Notes: a model not told the origin generated them from the sequence alone. DNA of 18,471 nt from a bacterium ADurb.Bin374 (GCA_002068715.1 MWAR01000090.1:1-18471), one strand, 5' to 3'; shown: positions 1 to 5,891, numbered from the stretch's first letter. Numbers and translations are program-made.

Positions 1-1
1 G

Positions 2-97
2 GCGGCTCGGTCGGCGGCGTGGTCGGCTAGGTCGGCGGCGGAGTCGGCGGCGTGGGAAAAGATCCTGCGATATGGCCTCACGCTGCTCAACGGCTGA
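2..97 (+). CDS. C-terminal end of an Ala/Ser/Trp-repeat phage protein (5' partial)
   Basis: The frame is open from the window edge and ends at the TGA of the first hairpin. The 31 visible residues begin with repeats of the type SAAWSARSAAESAAW and end in KILRYGLTLLNG. The underlying DNA is a degenerate GTCGGCGGC tandem. Short Ala-Ser-Trp/Arg/Glu repeats near the C-terminus are, from general knowledge, seen in phage-encoded hypothetical proteins. No function can be assigned. The start lies outside the window. The gene is the first example of the rule that a stop codon forms the 5' arm of the hairpin. Confidence 0.6.
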   Translation, partial: AARSAAWSARSAAESAAWEKILRYGLTLLNG

Positions 98-112
98 TTC
101 TCGACAGAATCG
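95..112 (+). repeat. Stop-codon hairpin copy 1
   Basis: TGATTCT-CGAC-AGAATCG. The arms form a 7-bp stem with a terminal U-G pair and a 4-nt loop. The TGA is the stop of the preceding partial gene. The next gene's Shine-Dalgarno site follows about 13 nt after the 3' arm. Confidence 0.85.
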
Positions 113-136
113 GCAACAATGAAACGGAGGGGAGAA

Positions 137-409
137 ATGATCTGGGCTCAATTTTGGACAGAATCGACCGGCTATGTCGAAGGCAGCTTGCCGCCCCGGT
201 TCGAGAAATCGGCTGTGCGGCCTATCGAAGCCTGCGGAAGCGATGCCATCGTCAGGCTGGACGCGCGGAAGTCGAAAGAGTCGAACGCCGGCATCGCCCG
301 CGCCGAGTGTGTCAAGAGGGGCTATCTCGGCTTTTCCCTGCTCTGCGGGGAATCTCTCTGCCGGGCAACGACTTCGAGGCCATATGAGGCGACGAGGGCG
401 ATGAAATGA
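137..409 (+). CDS. Small hypothetical phage protein (90 aa)
   Basis: I do not recognise this protein. The start at 137 (MIWAQFWTESTGYVEGSLPP) is preferred over an in-frame ATG at 119 because a GGAGGGGAG ribosome-binding site lies just upstream of 137 and none precedes 119. The residues after about 50 are basic and hydroxyl-rich and include the segment ECVKRGYLGFSLLCGESLC with three cysteines. It is the first gene after hairpin copy 1, and its stop overlaps the next start as ATGA, which suggests translational coupling. Confidence 0.6.
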   Translation: MIWAQFWTESTGYVEGSLPPRFEKSAVRPIEACGSDAIVRLDARKSKESNAGIARAECVKRGYLGFSLLCGESLCRATTSRPYEATRAMK

Positions 410-528
410 CCGTTCTGGGCATCATCCTGTTCATGGCAGGCTGCGGCATCGTGCTTGTGAAGCTGCTGGAGTCGTTTTCGGAGTGGCGGGGCGACACCCG
501 GCGGCACACCCGGCGCTGGAAGAAGTGA
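406..528 (+). CDS. Small single-pass membrane protein (40 aa)
   Basis: The product starts MTVLGIILFMAGCGIVLVKL, a hydrophobic stretch of about 20 residues that fits one transmembrane helix. The tail is Arg/Lys-rich (RGDTRRHTRRWKK), so the C-terminus is probably cytoplasmic. The start overlaps the upstream stop as ATGA, and the stop TGA forms the 5' arm of hairpin copy 2. Small inner-membrane proteins of this form are common in phage early regions, where some act on host targets. No specific role can be inferred. Confidence 0.6.
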   Translation: MTVLGIILFMAGCGIVLVKLLESFSEWRGDTRRHTRRWKK

Positions 529-543
529 TTCTCGTCAGAATCA
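526..543 (+). repeat. Stop-codon hairpin copy 2
   Basis: TGATTCT-CGTC-AGAATCA, with a perfect 7-bp stem and 4-nt loop. The TGA is the stop of the 406-528 gene. It is followed by AGGTAGCGAAGCG and an AAAGGAGGAG ribosome-binding site. Confidence 0.9.
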
Positions 544-567
544 GGTAGCGAAGCGAAAGGAGGAGAT

Positions 568-744
568 ATGGCAAAGCCGCAGTTGCAAATCTATTGGGAG
601 CAGCATCGCAGGATCAGCGACGCGAACGAGACGTTTCTGGAACTGGTCAAGGGTGGGATGACCCGAGCCGAGCTGGAGAAGAACATCGCGAAGCGGCCCG
701 AGCTGTGGTCTCGTTTCTCGAACTGGCTGGACAAACTGCCGTAA
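568..744 (+). CDS. Small hypothetical phage protein (58 aa)
   Basis: The product MAKPQLQIYWEQHRRISDAN... has an amphipathic, probably helical composition with a segment GMTRAELEKNIAKRPELWSRF. It has no recognisable domain. The start is fixed by a strong AAAGGAGGAG site 5-8 nt upstream. It opens the cassette after hairpin copy 2. The next gene follows nine bases after its TAA, whose surroundings (TAAGGAGGAG) also supply the next ribosome-binding site. Confidence 0.65.
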   Translation: MAKPQLQIYWEQHRRISDANETFLELVKGGMTRAELEKNIAKRPELWSRFSNWLDKLP

Positions 745-753
745 GGAGGAGAC

Positions 754-1002
754 ATGCGCAATTTTACGGAAAAGGACATTGAAGACGGGCGGATTTTCGC
801 TGACCGCAGCGAACTCGTCTATGCGCCGCTGGACTGGCAGATGCGCGGTCTCCAGCAGACTGCTAGCGGCTACGGGGCCAGATTGACGACGGCCTTCAAG
901 ATCATGTTCGAGGGAAAGTTGCGCCGGCTCTATTCGACCTGCTACGGAAACGCGGGCAGCGTCTGGTTCAAAACCAAGGGCCGCACGATCTATGTGCATT
1001 GA
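754..1002 (+). CDS. Small hypothetical phage protein (82 aa)
   Basis: The product begins MRNFTEKDIEDGRIFADRSE and ends GSVWFKTKGRTIYVH. It has a mixed alpha/beta look and aromatic residues near the C-terminus. I do not recognise the family. The start follows an AAGGAGGAG site at good spacing. Its TGA is the 5' arm of hairpin copy 3, so it closes the cassette that begins at 568. Confidence 0.65.
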   Translation: MRNFTEKDIEDGRIFADRSELVYAPLDWQMRGLQQTASGYGARLTTAFKIMFEGKLRRLYSTCYGNAGSVWFKTKGRTIYVH

Positions 1003-1017
1003 TTCTCGTCAGAATCA
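1000..1017 (+). repeat. Stop-codon hairpin copy 3
   Basis: TGATTCT-CGTC-AGAATCA, identical to copy 2 including the loop. The TGA ends the 754-1002 gene. Unlike most copies, no ribosome-binding site follows closely. Instead comes a gene remnant (1018-1135). Confidence 0.9.
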
Positions 1018-1135
1018 AACGGCGTACGGCAGGGCGCTTTGCGACGACTGGTATCTCGGAACGTTGGGCGAACTGCGGGACCGTGAGATCCGCAAGAATA
1101 AACCGCGGAAAAAGAAAGCAGGTGTGAAGTGTTGA
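1018..1135 (+). pseudogene. Remnant: 3' end of a paralogue of the 1129-1371 gene
   Basis: One reading frame here encodes DWYLGTLGELRDREIRKNKP and more Lys residues, ending in TGA at 1133-1135. This closely matches the end of the next gene, VWYMGTLNEMRDREICKNKK, at both protein and DNA level over about 70 nt. The frame is open back to an ATG at 992, inside the upstream gene, which has no ribosome-binding site. I read it as the surviving 3' end of a duplicated gene whose 5' part was lost close to hairpin copy 3. A functional 47-residue peptide from the ATG at 992 is possible but less likely. Confidence 0.55.
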
Positions 1136-1371
1136 CCGAACACGGCGTGAAGGTCATCGCCGATACATTGACCGACATCTGGAGCGTGAACTGCGCACAG
1201 CGTTCCGCGCAAGCCCTTGCGGCACTTGGCATAGACTCAAATCGGCTGCACGAATTCCGGCAGACCGCACGGGGCCAGTCAATCGATGAAGTTTGGTATA
1301 TGGGCACTCTGAACGAGATGCGGGATCGCGAGATCTGCAAGAATAAAAAGCGGAAAAAGGAGGGCGCATGA
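1129..1371 (+). CDS. Small hypothetical phage protein (80 aa), member of a duplicated pair
   Basis: The product MLTEHGVKVIADTLTDIWSV... ends in a very basic tail (KNKKRKKEGA). The segment VWYMGTLNEMRDREICKNKK is repeated in the remnant just upstream. The GTG start at 1129 has only a weak site (AGCAGGTG); a TTG at 1132 or GTG at 1147 are alternatives. No known domain is visible. The basic tail would allow nucleic-acid contact, but that is only an inference. The stop overlaps the next start (ATGA). Confidence 0.6.
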   Translation: MLTEHGVKVIADTLTDIWSVNCAQRSAQALAALGIDSNRLHEFRQTARGQSIDEVWYMGTLNEMRDREICKNKKRKKEGA

Positions 1372-1772
1372 ATCTTCCGAGCGTGAAGACCCTCATGAGG
1401 ATCGAGGGCATGGACAGGGACCGCGCGAAACTTCTGCGCAAGGTTCTTGAACTCAAAAAACGGGATGACGCAGAGAATATGATCGGTTGCATCGGGCAAC
1501 CGGGCCTGTTCCCTGTGACGGCACAGTGGCGTCTGAAACTGTACAATGCGCCGAGCATTTCGGAGATCAAGATGCAGCTTGCCAATGAGATCATCGACGG
1601 CTTCGGCATCGAGTATACCGGCGAGGTGGACATGCGGAACGGCCCTCCTCTGGAGTACGTCAATCTGGGCGACACTTACGATGTGACGCTGTGCAGGTTT
1701 CGGGGAAGGTATGTCGTGTCGTCTTGGGGCGACATCGTCGAGCGGCACGAGCGGCTTTTCAGGGACTTTTGA
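1368..1772 (+). CDS. Hypothetical phage protein (134 aa)
   Basis: The product starts MNLPSVKTLMRIEGMDRDRA, a helical N-terminus with many basic residues. A probable beta-rich half follows from about residue 55 (WRLKLYNAPSISEIKMQLAN and onward). I do not recognise a family. The start overlaps the preceding stop and has GGAGGGC upstream. The stop TGA lies in hairpin copy 4. Product, family and function are unknown. Confidence 0.65.
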   Translation: MNLPSVKTLMRIEGMDRDRAKLLRKVLELKKRDDAENMIGCIGQPGLFPVTAQWRLKLYNAPSISEIKMQLANEIIDGFGIEYTGEVDMRNGPPLEYVNLGDTYDVTLCRFRGRYVVSSWGDIVERHERLFRDF

Positions 1773-1787
1773 TTCTCACAAGAATCA
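1770..1787 (+). repeat. Stop-codon hairpin copy 4
   Basis: TGATTCT-CACA-AGAATCA, with a perfect 7-bp stem. The TGA ends the 1368-1772 gene. The following bases, ATGGCAAAGCGAAAGG, resemble the leader after copy 2. Confidence 0.9.
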
Positions 1788-1811
1788 AATGGCAAAGCGA
1801 AAGGGTGAATT

Positions 1812-2399
1812 GTGAAAAGAGAAGACTTCGATTTTGACTGCGAGTGCGGCTATCGTGTTTGCTGCGGTTGCGGCACGCCTTGGTATCCGGCGGAGGCGAT
1901 TCCGTCGGACGACGAGAGGGATTATTACGACTGCCCGGAGTGCGGGCGCGAGCTGTCGCCGCTGTTTCACGGAAAAATAACGGCGGATTCTTTCTCCGAC
2001 CACAACGAGTTCGGCGCGGCCATCGTAATCCACAATAACCCGAACGGAATGGGGCGGAATGTGGCGCAGTACTATCTCGGCGACACTTGGGTCATGAACG
2101 CCTACGAGCGTTTCGGGTCGATACGGGCCGGGCTTTCCGTCAGTTACATGTTCGGTTATACCTTGCCCGACGGGCGGAACCTGATTCCGGAAATGGTCGA
2201 GGGCGTCGAATATGACGAAACCTGCGTCTTCGGGCAGATTGCCGAGAGCGACATTCCCGAGAAGTGCCACCCGTTCGATTGCGGATACGGAGGTACTTGG
2301 TGCCTGAGCACAAACGACGAGGACGCGGCGATGAAGGCCGCATTCGAGATGTGGAAGCGTGCCATGAAGGCAAAAGCGAAGCGAACGGGGAACGTATGA
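1812..2399 (+). CDS. Zinc-ribbon-like phage protein (195 aa)
   Basis: The N-terminus is rich in paired cysteines: C10 and C12, then C17, C18 and C20, then a clear CPECG knuckle at 41-45. This fits a zinc ribbon or two small zinc sites. The remaining 150 residues (from about KITADSFSDHNEFGAAIVIH) contain many aromatic residues and look like a folded alpha/beta domain that I cannot name. The start is a GTG at 1812 with a moderate AAAGGG site. It opens the cassette after hairpin copy 4, and its stop overlaps the next ATG. A nucleic-acid or protein-binding role is plausible from the zinc sites only. Confidence 0.7.
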   Translation: MKREDFDFDCECGYRVCCGCGTPWYPAEAIPSDDERDYYDCPECGRELSPLFHGKITADSFSDHNEFGAAIVIHNNPNGMGRNVAQYYLGDTWVMNAYERFGSIRAGLSVSYMFGYTLPDGRNLIPEMVEGVEYDETCVFGQIAESDIPEKCHPFDCGYGGTWCLSTNDEDAAMKAAFEMWKRAMKAKAKRTGNV

Positions 2400-2617
2400 A
2401 GCATCTGGAACGGGCCAAGCGACTCTTGAAACTGAAAGAGACCGCTGCGGAGAACTTTCGCGGCTTCGAGGAAATGTGGCGGAGGCTTGCGCCGAAGCAC
2501 ACTTCCTTCTCTGTCGTGAAAGATCGCGCCGAGCAGAACCGGCTATATGCCGAAGACGCGGAGTTCGAGGCCGAGCTTCTGCGCGATTACATTGCGAAAT
2601 GGGAAAAGGAGGGATGA
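2396..2617 (+). CDS. Small helical phage protein (73 aa)
   Basis: The product MKHLERAKRLLKLKETAAEN... is highly charged, lacks Pro/Gly over most of its length and is probably an extended helical or coiled-coil protein. The start at 2396 overlaps the stop of the zinc-ribbon gene (ATGA), and the end overlaps the next gene. Longer in-frame starts exist upstream but lie inside the previous gene without a ribosome-binding site. Function unknown. Confidence 0.6.
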   Translation: MKHLERAKRLLKLKETAAENFRGFEEMWRRLAPKHTSFSVVKDRAEQNRLYAEDAEFEAELLRDYIAKWEKEG

Positions 2618-2925
2618 TGAAACCTGTCACGGATTACGAGGTCGTCGATCATGGCTTCGACGCGGAGCAGTATTTTCAGGGCTGCGGCACGGCCTTCACA
2701 GACTTCGAGGACGTGGCCACCGGCATCGGGGACACGGCTCAGGAGGCCTTCGAGGACGCGCTGGATAGCCTCGCCCAGAATGACTGGGACGTGTCCAAGA
2801 TCAAAGGCAAGTCCAAGCTGACGCGGCAGACGGTGCGCGGCTATCTGCGCGACATCGGCATCAGGTTCGACCCGGACGGCGACGGCGCCGAGACGCACTA
2901 TTACGTCTCCATCAGGGTGAAGTGA
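2617..2925 (+). CDS. Conserved-type phage hypothetical protein (102 aa)
   Basis: The sequence DHGFDAEQYFQGCGTAFTDF, then ATGIGDTAQEAFEDALD..., ending HYYVSIRVK, has the look of a family that recurs in phage genomes as a hypothetical protein. That is recognition from memory, not a search. A strong AAGGAGG (2606-2612 area) is 4 nt from the ATG at 2617 but only 1 nt from the ATG at 2614, so 2617 is preferred. The stop TGA is part of hairpin copy 5. The biochemical role is unknown. Confidence 0.7.
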   Translation: MKPVTDYEVVDHGFDAEQYFQGCGTAFTDFEDVATGIGDTAQEAFEDALDSLAQNDWDVSKIKGKSKLTRQTVRGYLRDIGIRFDPDGDGAETHYYVSIRVK

Positions 2926-2940
2926 TTCTCTGTAGAATCA
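2923..2940 (+). repeat. Stop-codon hairpin copy 5
   Basis: TGATTCT-CTGT-AGAATCA, with a perfect 7-bp stem. The final A of the hairpin directly starts the AAGGAG ribosome-binding site of the next gene. A folded hairpin would therefore sit immediately beside that site. Confidence 0.9.
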
Positions 2941-2950
2941 AGGAGATGTT

Positions 2951-3208
2951 ATGACGGTAAACGAGTGCAAGAAGGATGCGGCGCGGAGGCTGGCTTCGGC
3001 CGGCGTGTCTTACGGGAAGCTCACCGCGAAAACGGTCAGCTTTGCGGGTTTCGGGTACGGTTCCTGCGTCTTCGTGAAGATTTGCGGCCCGGTCTGGTCG
3101 AACGTCGCGAAGAACCTCGGAGATCTGAAACGCGGCGCATTCGCCGATGTGCCCAAGCCGTCGGCCGGCGGGTACGCCATAGAAACGGACGAGGGAGGCT
3201 TCGCGTGA
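2951..3208 (+). CDS. Conserved-type phage hypothetical protein (85 aa)
   Basis: The product contains LTAKTVSFAGFGYGSCVFVK, which resembles the KTVSF...VFVK core of a small protein family I associate with phage accessory regions (from memory, no search). Its role is unknown. The start follows AAGGAG, which abuts hairpin copy 5. The 3' end overlaps the next gene's GTG start (GTGA), so the pair is probably translationally coupled. Confidence 0.7.
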   Translation: MTVNECKKDAARRLASAGVSYGKLTAKTVSFAGFGYGSCVFVKICGPVWSNVAKNLGDLKRGAFADVPKPSAGGYAIETDEGGFA

Positions 3209-3345
3209 GCGAGATGCTGTTCCCGGACGAGACATCGCTCGCCGACTTCATCGCGGCCTTTCTCGCGACGGGGTCCACGCGGGTCTTCACCGTGCAGCCG
3301 CAGTCTATGGGCGGCTATAAACTGACGTTCACCGGCGGATTCTGA
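3205..3345 (+). CDS. Very small conserved-type phage protein (46 aa)
   Basis: The product MSEMLFPDETSLADFIAAFL... ends GGYKLTFTGGF. A helix followed by a two-strand hairpin ending in TGGF is likely. Small proteins of this pattern often follow the KTVSF-type gene in phages, from memory only. The GTG start at 3205 overlaps the upstream stop and has GAGGGAGG upstream. Its TGA forms hairpin copy 6. Confidence 0.65.
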   Translation: MSEMLFPDETSLADFIAAFLATGSTRVFTVQPQSMGGYKLTFTGGF

Positions 3346-3360
3346 TTCTTGCCAGAATCG
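3343..3360 (+). repeat. Stop-codon hairpin copy 6
   Basis: TGATTCT-TGCC-AGAATCG, a 6-bp Watson-Crick stem plus an outer U-G pair. The TGA ends the 3205-3345 gene. GAAAGGG, a ribosome-binding site for the next tiny gene, follows immediately. Confidence 0.85.
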
Positions 3361-3371
3361 GAAAGGGCGCA

Positions 3372-3431
3372 ATGTGGATAATCATCTTTCTGCTGCTGTG
3401 CATCGTCATCAACACAAGGAGGTGCCCGTGA
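3372..3431 (+). CDS. Tiny hydrophobic peptide (19 aa)
   Basis: ATG at 3372 encodes MWIIIFLLLCIVINTRRCP, a single hydrophobic helix followed by two arginines. It has an AAAGGG site about 6 nt upstream directly after hairpin copy 6. Its stop overlaps the GTG start of the next gene (GTGA), and its 3' end contains that gene's AAGGAGG. This could be a genuine membrane micropeptide or a leader that controls the downstream gene. The length makes it uncertain. Confidence 0.5.
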   Translation: MWIIIFLLLCIVINTRRCP

Positions 3432-3718
3432 AGAAACTCACGAAGAAGCAGGCTCTCGCGCTGATCGAGCGTCATGACGCGAAACTTGAATGGAAAGTCC
3501 GTAAGGAGGCTGTGGCGTGTGCGGCAAACAGCGGCGATTCTGGCTGGCGCGAGACGTACAATAACGGCATCTATGATGTCTGGTCCGTCGAGTATCCGAA
3601 GGCGCGATATACCAAAGCCATTTACGATCTGACAAATGGGCGCGACTGGCGCAAGGAAAAGGAGCTGAATGAAACTTCTGGACAGGCCCGAGCTGAAACG
3701 GGCGCAAAAGCACTTTGA
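3428..3718 (+). CDS. Small hypothetical phage protein (96 aa)
   Basis: The GTG at 3428 has an AAGGAGG at 5-nt spacing and is preferred over a GTG at 3374 that has no site. The product MKKLTKKQALALIERHDAKL... is basic at its N-terminus. A central WRETYNNGIYDVWSVEYPKA segment is aromatic-rich. Family unknown. The last 50 nt overlap the next gene in another frame. Confidence 0.6.
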   Translation: MKKLTKKQALALIERHDAKLEWKVRKEAVACAANSGDSGWRETYNNGIYDVWSVEYPKARYTKAIYDLTNGRDWRKEKELNETSGQARAETGAKAL

Positions 3719-3995
3719 GGTCTCCGCGGCGGCTTCGCGGGAACACGACAGGCTTGTGTCTCGATTGTACAAGCGGCATGGAGACGGCAACGGCGTGCAG
3801 GTCAGCGGGGTCATCCGCGACCACTTCCCCGAGAAGGCGAAGGCCCGTCTTCGCGCCTTATGCCATGTCATCTGCGAGGAGAACGACGCCGGCGTCGCGG
3901 CGAGGCCATCTGGCGTCTGGCTGAAAACCATGCACGAGCTGGCCAGAGAAGTGTGCCGCAGGGACGGCACGGGCTTCTACGGCTACCGCATATAA
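3669..3995 (+). CDS. Hypothetical phage protein (108 aa)
   Basis: The product MKLLDRPELKRAQKHFEVSA... is basic and mostly helical, with the tail RDGTGFYGYRI. An AAAAGGAGCTGA site supports the ATG at 3669, although this start lies 50 nt inside the previous gene. If the overlap is rejected, a later start would be needed, but no in-frame ATG occurs until near the C-terminus (the KTMHEL Met). I therefore keep 3669. The TAA is followed by GGAGGGCGAG for the next gene. Function unknown. Confidence 0.6.
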   Translation: MKLLDRPELKRAQKHFEVSAAASREHDRLVSRLYKRHGDGNGVQVSGVIRDHFPEKAKARLRALCHVICEENDAGVAARPSGVWLKTMHELAREVCRRDGTGFYGYRI

Positions 3996-4005
3996 GGAGG
4001 GCGAG

Positions 4006-4302
4006 ATGAGACGCAAGCACGAGATGATAAACGGTCATCCGATCTCCGTCTGGGACGACGGGGACAAGGTGGCTGACAGGTACACTGTCGTCTTTTTGGA
4101 CACGGAGCAGGACGGCAAGGTCGATTATCTGGGCATGAGCGGCGCGCCTTTCCATCCGCAGGGCTTTTGCCAGCACGGATCGATGGAACTGTGCTGTGCG
4201 GCCTATAAAGGCCGCGGCGGGTGCTTCAAGAAGCGCATTGCCTTCGCGGATCTGCCGGGAGACTGCCGGAAGGCTGTCGAGTTCGACCTTAAAAGCTACT
4301 GA
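4006..4302 (+). CDS. Hypothetical phage protein (98 aa)
   Basis: The product contains ADRYTVVFLDTEQDGKVDYL and a cysteine cluster, CQHGSMELCCAAYKGRGGC, at about residues 57-75 that could bind metal. The arrangement suggests a small beta-rich fold, and I do not recognise the family. A strong GGAGGGCGAG site precedes the ATG. The stop TGA lies in the fully palindromic hairpin copy 7. Confidence 0.65.
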   Translation: MRRKHEMINGHPISVWDDGDKVADRYTVVFLDTEQDGKVDYLGMSGAPFHPQGFCQHGSMELCCAAYKGRGGCFKKRIAFADLPGDCRKAVEFDLKSY

Positions 4303-4317
4303 TTCTCGCGAGAATCA
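4300..4317 (+). repeat. Stop-codon hairpin copy 7 (full palindrome)
   Basis: TGATTCT-CGCG-AGAATCA. The loop is self-complementary, so all 18 bases form a perfect DNA palindrome. The TGA ends the 4006-4302 gene. AAAGGAACG for the next gene starts a few bases later. Confidence 0.9.
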
Positions 4318-4332
4318 AGAAAGGAACGAAAG

Positions 4333-4575
4333 ATGAAGAAATTGCCTTTGATCGCGCTGAGCAAAGAAGACCGCAAAACGCAGTTGTGGAGAGAGCAAAA
4401 GGCGGCGCAGGCGCGCAAGACGCGGAAGCTCCGCCGGGACAACCTTCGCCTGAGCGAGGAGATGCTCGTGAGCGCTGCGAAGGCTGTCGTTCGGGACTGG
4501 GAGACCAAGAAATTGTCCTGCTCTGTGCGCGAGCTGGACATGGCCATCGAAGCTTACGAGGGGGTGCGGAAATGA
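4333..4575 (+). CDS. Small basic helical protein (80 aa)
   Basis: The product MKKLPLIALSKEDRKTQLWR... carries a run rich in Lys/Arg/Gln/Ala from about residue 15 to 40 and is probably helical throughout. It has no known domain. The site AAAGGAACGAAAG precedes the start. The stop overlaps the start of the repeat protein at 4572 (ATGA), so the two are likely co-translated. Confidence 0.6.
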   Translation: MKKLPLIALSKEDRKTQLWREQKAAQARKTRKLRRDNLRLSEEMLVSAAKAVVRDWETKKLSCSVRELDMAIEAYEGVRK

Positions 4576-5423
4576 AAAAACAGTCAGAGAAGACGATTAT
4601 CGGGTTCAAGGGATTCAACGATAAGTTGCAATGCACGCCGGGCGGAAAGGTTTTCCAATACGAGGTCGGGAAGGAGTACAGAGAAGAGGCCGCCGTCTGT
4701 TGCCAGACAGGTTTCCACTTCTGCGAGCATCCGCTTGACGTGTTCGACTATTACGGCCCGCACAACAGCCGGTTCGCCATGATTGAGGCGTCAGGTGTCA
4801 TACACGGGGAAAGGGGCGGAAGGGAGACAAAGAAATGTTCGACCCGGCTAAAGATTGTCGCCGAACTGGATCTCTGCGATTTGATCCAAGCAGCGGTTAA
4901 GTTTACGCTTGACCGTTGCACGACAACGGAAACAGATCGCGCGACGGGCGATCAGGGCGCGGCAAGCGCGACGGGCCATCGGGGCGCGGCAAGCGCGACG
5001 GGCCATCGGGGCGCGGCGAGCGCGACGGGCGATCAGGGCGCGGCAAGCGCGACGGGCCATCGGGGCGCGGCAAGCGCGACGGGCTATCAGGGCGCGGCGA
5101 GCGCGACGGGCCATCGGGGCGCGGCAAGCGCGACGGGCGATCAGGGCGCGGCAAGCGCGACGGGCGATCTGGGCGCGGCGAGCGCGACGGGCGATCGGGG
5201 CGCGGCAAGCGCGACGGGCGATCAGTGTATCGCTTGCGCTCACGGAGTCGATGGAAAGGCAAAGGCTTCGCTTGGCAACTGGATCGTGTGCAGCGAATGG
5301 GAGATCAAAGAAGGGAAATGGTCGCGCAAGAACGTCAAAGCCGGCTTGATCGACGGCGAGACGCTTAAACCGGACACATACTATGTGTTGAGGGACGGAA
5401 ACTTTACGCGGGACGAAGACTAA
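4572..5423 (+). CDS. Phage protein with ten 9-residue ASATG-type repeats (283 aa)
   Basis: Residues 1-105 start KTIIGFKGFNDKLQCTPGGK and include the segment CCQTGFHFCEHPLDVFDYYG. I recognise this as an N-terminal module that occurs in phage and bacterial proteins ahead of such repeats. Residues 124-213 are ten tandem copies of ATG(D/H/Y)(Q/R/L)GAAS plus a partial eleventh. This period probably builds a stacked beta structure. After the repeats come GVDGKAKASLGNWIVCSEWE and a C-terminal tail to residue 283. ATG 4572 is chosen because it overlaps the preceding stop (ATGA). An earlier in-frame ATG at 4386 lies inside the previous gene. Function is unknown; binding or recognition is the usual guess for such repeats. 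Confidence 0.8.
   Translation: MKKQSEKTIIGFKGFNDKLQCTPGGKVFQYEVGKEYREEAAVCCQTGFHFCEHPLDVFDYYGPHNSRFAMIEASGVIHGERGGRETKKCSTRLKIVAELDLCDLIQAAVKFTLDRCTTTETDRATGDQGAASATGHRGAASATGHRGAASATGDQGAASATGHRGAASATGYQGAASATGHRGAASATGDQGAASATGDLGAASATGDRGAASATGDQCIACAHGVDGKAKASLGNWIVCSEWEIKEGKWSRKNVKAGLIDGETLKPDTYYVLRDGNFTRDED
4941..5225 (+). repeat. 27-bp coding tandem repeat, ten copies plus partial
   Basis: Units begin GCGACGGGC and end GCGGC(A/G)AGC, in perfect 27-bp register from 4941 to 5210, followed by 15 bases of an eleventh. Variation falls almost only in the two codons after GGC (GAT/CAT/TAT and CAG/CGG/CTG) and in one wobble base. All frames are open through the array because of the repeat composition. 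Only the frame with ATGDQGAAS-type units belongs to the 4572-5423 gene. Confidence 0.95.
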
Positions 5424-5441
5424 ACGCCAAAAGGAAACGAA

Positions 5442-5876
5442 ATGAACAGAGACACGCAAGACTTTCTGGCAATCCTGCTGTGGCTGGCGGACAACCCGGA
5501 CGAAAAGCAACGTCCGCTCATGGGAAAGACGATCCGTGACTTTTCGGACAAGTTTGCCGAGGGCGCCGACAAGTTCATCGCGGCTTTCCGGCAACACCTG
5601 ATCGGCAAGGGCTGGAGGCCGGAGAAGCTCGACGGCGCGGAACGCTCGTTCGGCGGCAATGTCTTTTTCAGCCTGAGCGGGCACGGCTGCGGCTTCTTCG
5701 ACGACCGCGACGAGGAGATCGCCGCTCTTGACGAGACCGTCAAAGAGTGGGCGGGCGGCAACCGGTTCGAGGAGCTGGACTACATGCTGGACGTTGGCGA
5801 AGACGGCAAGATCGACCTGTCCTACAAGCCGTCGGCCATCGATGAAATGCGTGCGGCGCTGTTCGCAGTTTTGTGA
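5442..5876 (+). CDS. Hypothetical phage protein (144 aa)
   Basis: The product MNRDTQDFLAILLWLADNPD... has a helical N-terminal half with a segment IRDFSDKFAEGADKFIAAFR. Then comes FGGNVFFSLSGHGCGFFDDR and an acidic C-terminus ending MRAALFAVL. It is moderately acidic and probably cytosolic. The pattern around HGCGFFDDRDEE is suggestive of phage small-protein families, but I cannot name one. AAAAGGAAACG precedes the ATG. The stop TGA forms hairpin copy 8. Confidence 0.65.
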   Translation: MNRDTQDFLAILLWLADNPDEKQRPLMGKTIRDFSDKFAEGADKFIAAFRQHLIGKGWRPEKLDGAERSFGGNVFFSLSGHGCGFFDDRDEEIAALDETVKEWAGGNRFEELDYMLDVGEDGKIDLSYKPSAIDEMRAALFAVL

Positions 5877-5891
5877 TTCTGCGCAGAATCA
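5874..5891 (+). repeat. Stop-codon hairpin copy 8 (full palindrome)
   Basis: TGATTCT-GCGC-AGAATCA, a perfect 18-bp palindrome because the GCGC loop is self-complementary. The TGA ends the 5442-5876 gene. A long leader of 55 nt follows before the next start and includes AGGTAGCGAAGCG (5906-5918). Confidence 0.9.

Noticed and set aside
149..164. Isolated half-sites (AGAATC) near 155, 6376, 11617 and 12005
   Set aside because: The matching 5' arm is missing, so they cannot form the hairpin and are expected by chance.
526..543. Hairpins as rho-independent terminators
   Set aside because: The stems are short and AT-rich, no T-run follows any copy, and a ribosome-binding site usually comes next.
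990..1748. A 252-codon minus-strand frame
   Set aside because: It covers three + strand genes, with no recognisable protein and no ribosome-binding site.
4941..5225. CRISPR array
   Set aside because: The 27-bp units are directly adjacent with no spacers and are in frame in a protein-coding gene.
4909..5368. Arg/Gly-rich proteins in the two other + frames, and long minus-strand frames, over the repeat array
   Set aside because: They are open only because of the repeat composition, and their starts have no ribosome-binding sites. The frame with the conserved N-terminus and SucA-free C-terminus is the gene.
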